Assembly (NCBI GenBank): GCA_009775605.1
Contig: VSPV01000044.1
Location: 1 to 17,820 of the forward strand
Direction of reading: 5' to 3'
From: Paramuribaculum sp.
GTDB taxonomy: Bacteria > Bacteroidota > Bacteroidia > Bacteroidales > Muribaculaceae
DNA: 17,820 bases
Part shown: positions 14,844 through 17,820 of the stretch, in pieces
Numbering within the stretch: the stretch's first letter is position 1
Layout of the letters: each line of letters begins with the position of its first letter
Translations under genes and position numbers: made by a program
The notes under the pieces: generated by a model
Database searches by the model: none
Seen by the model: only the letters and a program-made list of their open reading frames with translations
Told to the model about the DNA's origin: nothing

Positions 14844-15968
14844 TCAGTCTACAATGTTCATCGGCATGAGAATCATCAGCAGCTCGCTCTCAGGGTCGTT
14901 CTCTCCGGGGAGGAAGAGGGCCGGGCGCGAGGGATCGGCGAGCTTGATTACGACATCGGGGGTGGAGAGGGTGGAAAGAATCTCCACGAGATACTGGCTG
15001 CCGAAGCCTATCGTGAGTTCTTTACCGGTGTAATCGCAGGGCACTTCCTCTTTGCCGAATGTACCGAAGCTGTTGTCGCAGGCGTTGAGCTCCACGGAGT
15101 TGGCGCTGAGGCGCATACGGATGAGGCCGCCTCCTTCGTCGCCGAACGCAGCCACACGTCTTACGGCCGTGAGCAGCGACAGACGGTCGACGGTGAGGAT
15201 ATATGAGTTGGTGGAAGGAATCACACGGTCGTAAGGAGGGAAATTGCCCTTTATCAGGCGACAGTCGAAAGTGAACGATTCCGATTCAAACAATACCGCG
15301 GTGGGGCTGACGGTGATTTTGATTTCGTCCTCTTTAGAGAATACATTCTTTAGCACGGTTGCGCCTTTAACCGGCAGTATGAAAGAGCAGGTCACACCGG
15401 GTTTTATAGCTGAATTGGTGTATTTCACCAGCTTTCGGGTATCGGTGGAGACGAAAATCACCGAATCGGGACGCACGTCCCAGAGAATACCCATCATCTG
15501 CGGGCGGATTTCGTCGGTGCTCACGGCAAAAAGAGTGTTTTCGATGCCATGTATCACGTCGGCGGTTCCGGCCACAAAAGTCTCTTTTATGCCGTTTTCC
15601 TCTGGCTTTTCACCGGGATATTCCGCGCCGGATATGGCCATGGTGTTGTAAACGCCGTTGGAATAAGATATCTTTACTTCAAGTGTTTCTTCCTTGATTT
15701 CAAACAGAATGCCCTGATCGGGAAGCTCCTTGAGAAGTTCCACTATTCTGCGGGCGTCAAGACAGAAAGAACCGTCGCCCTGGGCTTCTGTCACGTTCAG
15801 GCGTCCCACAAGCGAGTTTTCCATATCGGCCGCCTTGACGGTGAGGGTATCGCCTTCAAGGGTGAAAAGGAAGTTGTTGAGGATAGCCATAGGGTTCTTG
15901 GCGTTGATAACCTTGCTGACTGCAGATGCAAAAGCATAGAGCGTTTTGCTGGAGACACTGAATTTCAT
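14844..15968 (-). CDS. dnaN: DNA polymerase III beta subunit (sliding clamp)
   Basis: A 374-aa sliding clamp that encircles DNA as a homodimer and tethers polymerase III and repair factors. It begins MKFSVSSKTLYAFASAVSKV, shows the three-domain clamp layout with the domain-1 block NPMAILNNFLFTLEGDTLTV and domain-2 YPGEKP region, and ends LLMILMPMNIVD, the characteristic clamp C-terminus that forms part of the protein-binding pocket. Length is typical. It lies downstream of the PBP1A gene (38 bp) and upstream of an exonuclease gene rather than next to dnaA, an arrangement seen in Bacteroidota. The leader contains a 14-bp perfect palindrome (15990-16003). Confidence 0.97.
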   Translation of the reverse strand: MKFSVSSKTLYAFASAVSKVINAKNPMAILNNFLFTLEGDTLTVKAADMENSLVGRLNVTEAQGDGSFCLDARRIVELLKELPDQGILFEIKEETLEVKISYSNGVYNTMAISGAEYPGEKPEENGIKETFVAGTADVIHGIENTLFAVSTDEIRPQMMGILWDVRPDSVIFVSTDTRKLVKYTNSAIKPGVTCSFILPVKGATVLKNVFSKEDEIKITVSPTAVLFESESFTFDCRLIKGNFPPYDRVIPSTNSYILTVDRLSLLTAVRRVAAFGDEGGGLIRMRLSANSVELNACDNSFGTFGKEEVPCDYTGKELTIGFGSQYLVEILSTLSTPDVVIKLADPSRPALFLPGENDPESELLMILMPMNIVD

Positions 15969-15989
15969 CTGATTATATGGTTTTATTTG

Positions 15990-16003
15990 TTTTTACGTAA
16001 AAA
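15990..16003. other. 14-bp AT-rich palindrome in the dnaN leader
   Basis: TTTTTACGTAAAAA is a perfect palindrome centred 28 bp upstream of the dnaN start and beginning 3 bp after the PBP1A stop. With no loop and only a short AT stem it is a poor intrinsic terminator, so a dimeric protein-binding site or chance are the alternatives. No Bacteroides-type promoter is seen in this 38-bp gap. Confidence 0.3.
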
Positions 16004-16006
16004 GGA

Positions 16007-17820
16007 TTATTCGAATACGTCCTCTCCCATGGAAATGTCGGCAGAGGCGTCTTCAGGAGTGGAATCTGAGAATTCGCTTGAGCAGAGGTCTACGTTGGCC
16101 GGGAATTCAAAGCGGTCTGTCTGGCGGTAAGGAAGCGATGAATCGCCATATACTTTCTTCATGAACAGACCATAGATGGGAAGGGCCATGGAAGCGCCCT
16201 GTCCGTTGGCCATGCCGTTGAAGTGGATGAAGCGCTCTTCGCCTCCCACCCAGGTCCCGGCCACCAGACGGGGGGTGAAAGCCATGAACCATCCGTCGGC
16301 ATTGTAGTTGGTGGTTCCGGTTTTGCCTCCGGTCTGGGCCGTGAGGTTATAGGGCGCGCGGCGTATGCGGTTGCCGGTACCGGAATCAACTACACCGAGA
16401 AGCATGGAAAGGATACGCCAATAGGCTGTTTCGGAGATAACCTCCGTGTGGCGCGGGGTGAATTCAGATATGATGTTGCCGTTTGAATCGGTGATTGAGG
16501 TTACAAAAATCGGATCCACGCGCATGCCTTTGTTGGCGAAGGCGGTATATGCGCTCACCATTTCTTTCACGGAAATGTCGGCCGGTCCGAGAAAAAGTGA
16601 CATAACAGGATCGAGCTTTGAGGTCACTCCGAAGTTCTGGATGGTTCTCACGAGTTCTTCGGGAGAAAGCTGGCTTATGAGGCGTGCCGAAATCCAGTTG
16701 TTGGAGTTGGTGAGCGCCCAGCGCAGATCCACGTCCTCTCCCACACGCGCGCTGCCGGAGTTGCGGGGAGCCCAGGTGCGGCCGAGTTCGTCGGTAAACA
16801 CCGGCTGGGTGTTGCTGAACATGGAGCATGGGGTGAAGCCTTCCTCCATCGCATAGGTGTAGAGGAACGGTTTCATTGTCGAACCTATCTGACGGCGACC
16901 CTGCGAGACCATGTCGTACTGGAAGTAAGAGAAGTTGGGGCCTCCTACGTATGCTTTCACCTGGCCGTTTACGGGGTCCATGGCCATGAATCCGGTGCGC
17001 AGGAACTTCTTCTGGTGCAGCAGGGAGTCCATCGGGGTCATCACCGTGTCAAGGGGGCCGGCATAGCTGAATATCTTCATCTCGCGGGGCGTGCTGAAGG
17101 CTTTCTTGATTTCATCCATTGAAGCTCCGGCCTTTTTCATCATGCGGTAACGGTCGGTGAGTTTCATGGCGTTGCGTATGAGGTGGTTTACCCTGATTTC
17201 CGATATTTCGGTGCGGTTGGTGGAATAAGGCGCGCCCTTTGTGCCTTTTTTCTCGCGGTCGAATGCCGGCTGGAGGTAGCCTCCCATGTGTTCGGCCACG
17301 GCTTCCTCGGCATATTTCTGCATCCTTGAGTCAATTGACGTGTGGATTATGAGGCCGTCGGTATAGATGTCGTACTTCGAGCCGTCGGGCTTGGGATTCT
17401 TTTCAATCCAGCCGTAGAGCGGATTACGTTCCCAGGAGATGGAGTCGGTGCGATAGGTCTGATCGTCCCAGGATGGATAGTCGGAGCGCACAGGCTTTTT
17501 GGCCTGCATCATCAGGCGTATCTGCTCGCGGAAGTAAGGGGCTGTACCCTCTTTGTGGTCCACGCGGTGGAAATCGAGCTTGATGGGGAGTGCCGCAAGG
17601 GAATCATATTCCTGCTTGGTGATCATGTCGTTTTCCTTCATGAGGTTGAGCACCACGTTGCGGCGGCCGAGCGCGCGCTCGGGCTTGCGCACGGGATTGT
17701 AGGAAGAGGGGTTCTTCCCCATGCCCCCCAGCCGGGCGGCTTCGTCAACGTTGAGATCCTTCGGTTCTTTGCCGAAATAAACCCATGCGGCCGATTTGAT
17801 ACCGACGGCATTGTAGAGGA
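16007..17820 (-). CDS. Penicillin-binding protein 1A, 5' end outside the window
   Basis: A bifunctional class A penicillin-binding protein that polymerises glycan strands and cross-links peptides in the periplasm. The reading frame stays open to the right edge; the edge portion (AVGIKSAAWVYFGKEP, then DEAARLGGMGKNPSSYNP) is the end of the GT51 glycosyltransferase domain, so the Met at 17722 is internal and the true start lies beyond 17820. About 604 residues are visible. Counting from that internal Met, the transpeptidase shows the nucleophile motif STMK (S281), SNN (340-342) and KTGTT (from 467), all intact. An insertion of about 80 residues (160-240) with a charged helix separates the linker from the transpeptidase. 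The C-terminal tail is acidic. Missing at the N-terminus are the membrane anchor and most of GT51. It heads the visible leftward unit, with dnaN 38 bp downstream. The gene name could be mrcA or pbp1a by convention. Confidence 0.95.
   Translation of the reverse strand, partial: LYNAVGIKSAAWVYFGKEPKDLNVDEAARLGGMGKNPSSYNPVRKPERALGRRNVVLNLMKENDMITKQEYDSLAALPIKLDFHRVDHKEGTAPYFREQIRLMMQAKKPVRSDYPSWDDQTYRTDSISWERNPLYGWIEKNPKPDGSKYDIYTDGLIIHTSIDSRMQKYAEEAVAEHMGGYLQPAFDREKKGTKGAPYSTNRTEISEIRVNHLIRNAMKLTDRYRMMKKAGASMDEIKKAFSTPREMKIFSYAGPLDTVMTPMDSLLHQKKFLRTGFMAMDPVNGQVKAYVGGPNFSYFQYDMVSQGRRQIGSTMKPFLYTYAMEEGFTPCSMFSNTQPVFTDELGRTWAPRNSGSARVGEDVDLRWALTNSNNWISARLISQLSPEELVRTIQNFGVTSKLDPVMSLFLGPADISVKEMVSAYTAFANKGMRVDPIFVTSITDSNGNIISEFTPRHTEVISETAYWRILSMLLGVVDSGTGNRIRRAPYNLTAQTGGKTGTTNYNADGWFMAFTPRLVAGTWVGGEERFIHFNGMANGQGASMALPIYGLFMKKVYGDSSLPYRQTDRFEFPANVDLCSSEFSDSTPEDASADISMGEDVFE

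Noticed and set aside
14198..14869. 223-codon plus-strand frame opposite the exonuclease gene
   Set aside because: Antisense shadow of a gene with a full DEDDh motif set; no recognisable domain.

Overview
The window is a piece of a Bacteroidota chromosome, most likely a gut member of the Bacteroidales; family-level placement (for example Muribaculaceae) is only a guess. The evidence is a PorD-type (DUF4835) protein of the type IX secretion branch, AT-rich leaders without Shine-Dalgarno sequences, a promoter of the Bacteroides -33/-7 type (TTTG, 19 bp, TATCTTTG), and a PBP1A/DnaN/CoaBC/RecN/RlmB/UvrA set whose sequences look Bacteroidales-like.

The two halves differ sharply. Bases 1-5587 are visibly AT-richer and all genes read on the + strand. 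From the left they hold a pair of 21-bp direct repeats that resemble an IS21-type end, a short stop-bounded reading frame that may be a gene remnant, a two-helix membrane protein (212-1216), a 74-aa protein (1221-1445), a 422-aa protein with a glycine-rich hydrophobic hairpin (1522-2790), a 230-aa helical protein (2787-3479), an 85-aa Ser/Thr-rich peptide (3510-3767), an ATP-grasp enzyme of the MvdD/TgmB graspetide-maturase type (3764-4762), a 66-aa protein (4777-4977) and a polytopic membrane protein (4988-5587). Gaps are tiny and ATGA overlaps join several neighbours, so this reads as one or two transcripts. I interpret it as a ribosomally made, side-chain cross-linked peptide (graspetide) locus embedded in a set of unrecognised, membrane-directed proteins. 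No peptide exporter or leader peptidase is visible, so the product may act inside the cell or at the inner membrane. This is the part of the window most likely to be a new system.

Bases 5600-17820 are GC-richer housekeeping DNA, all on the - strand. In transcription order they run: penicillin-binding protein 1A (5' end outside the window), dnaN, a DEDDh exonuclease, coaBC, a porD-like gene, recN, rlmB, a GH23 lytic transglycosylase and uvrA. Gaps of 1-59 bp and small overlaps indicate one long transcription unit mixing cell-wall synthesis and turnover, replication/repair (sliding clamp, exonuclease, RecN, UvrA), coenzyme A synthesis and rRNA modification. The two halves converge tail to tail with only 12 bp between stop codons (5588-5599), so the accessory cassette sits directly against the 3' end of uvrA.
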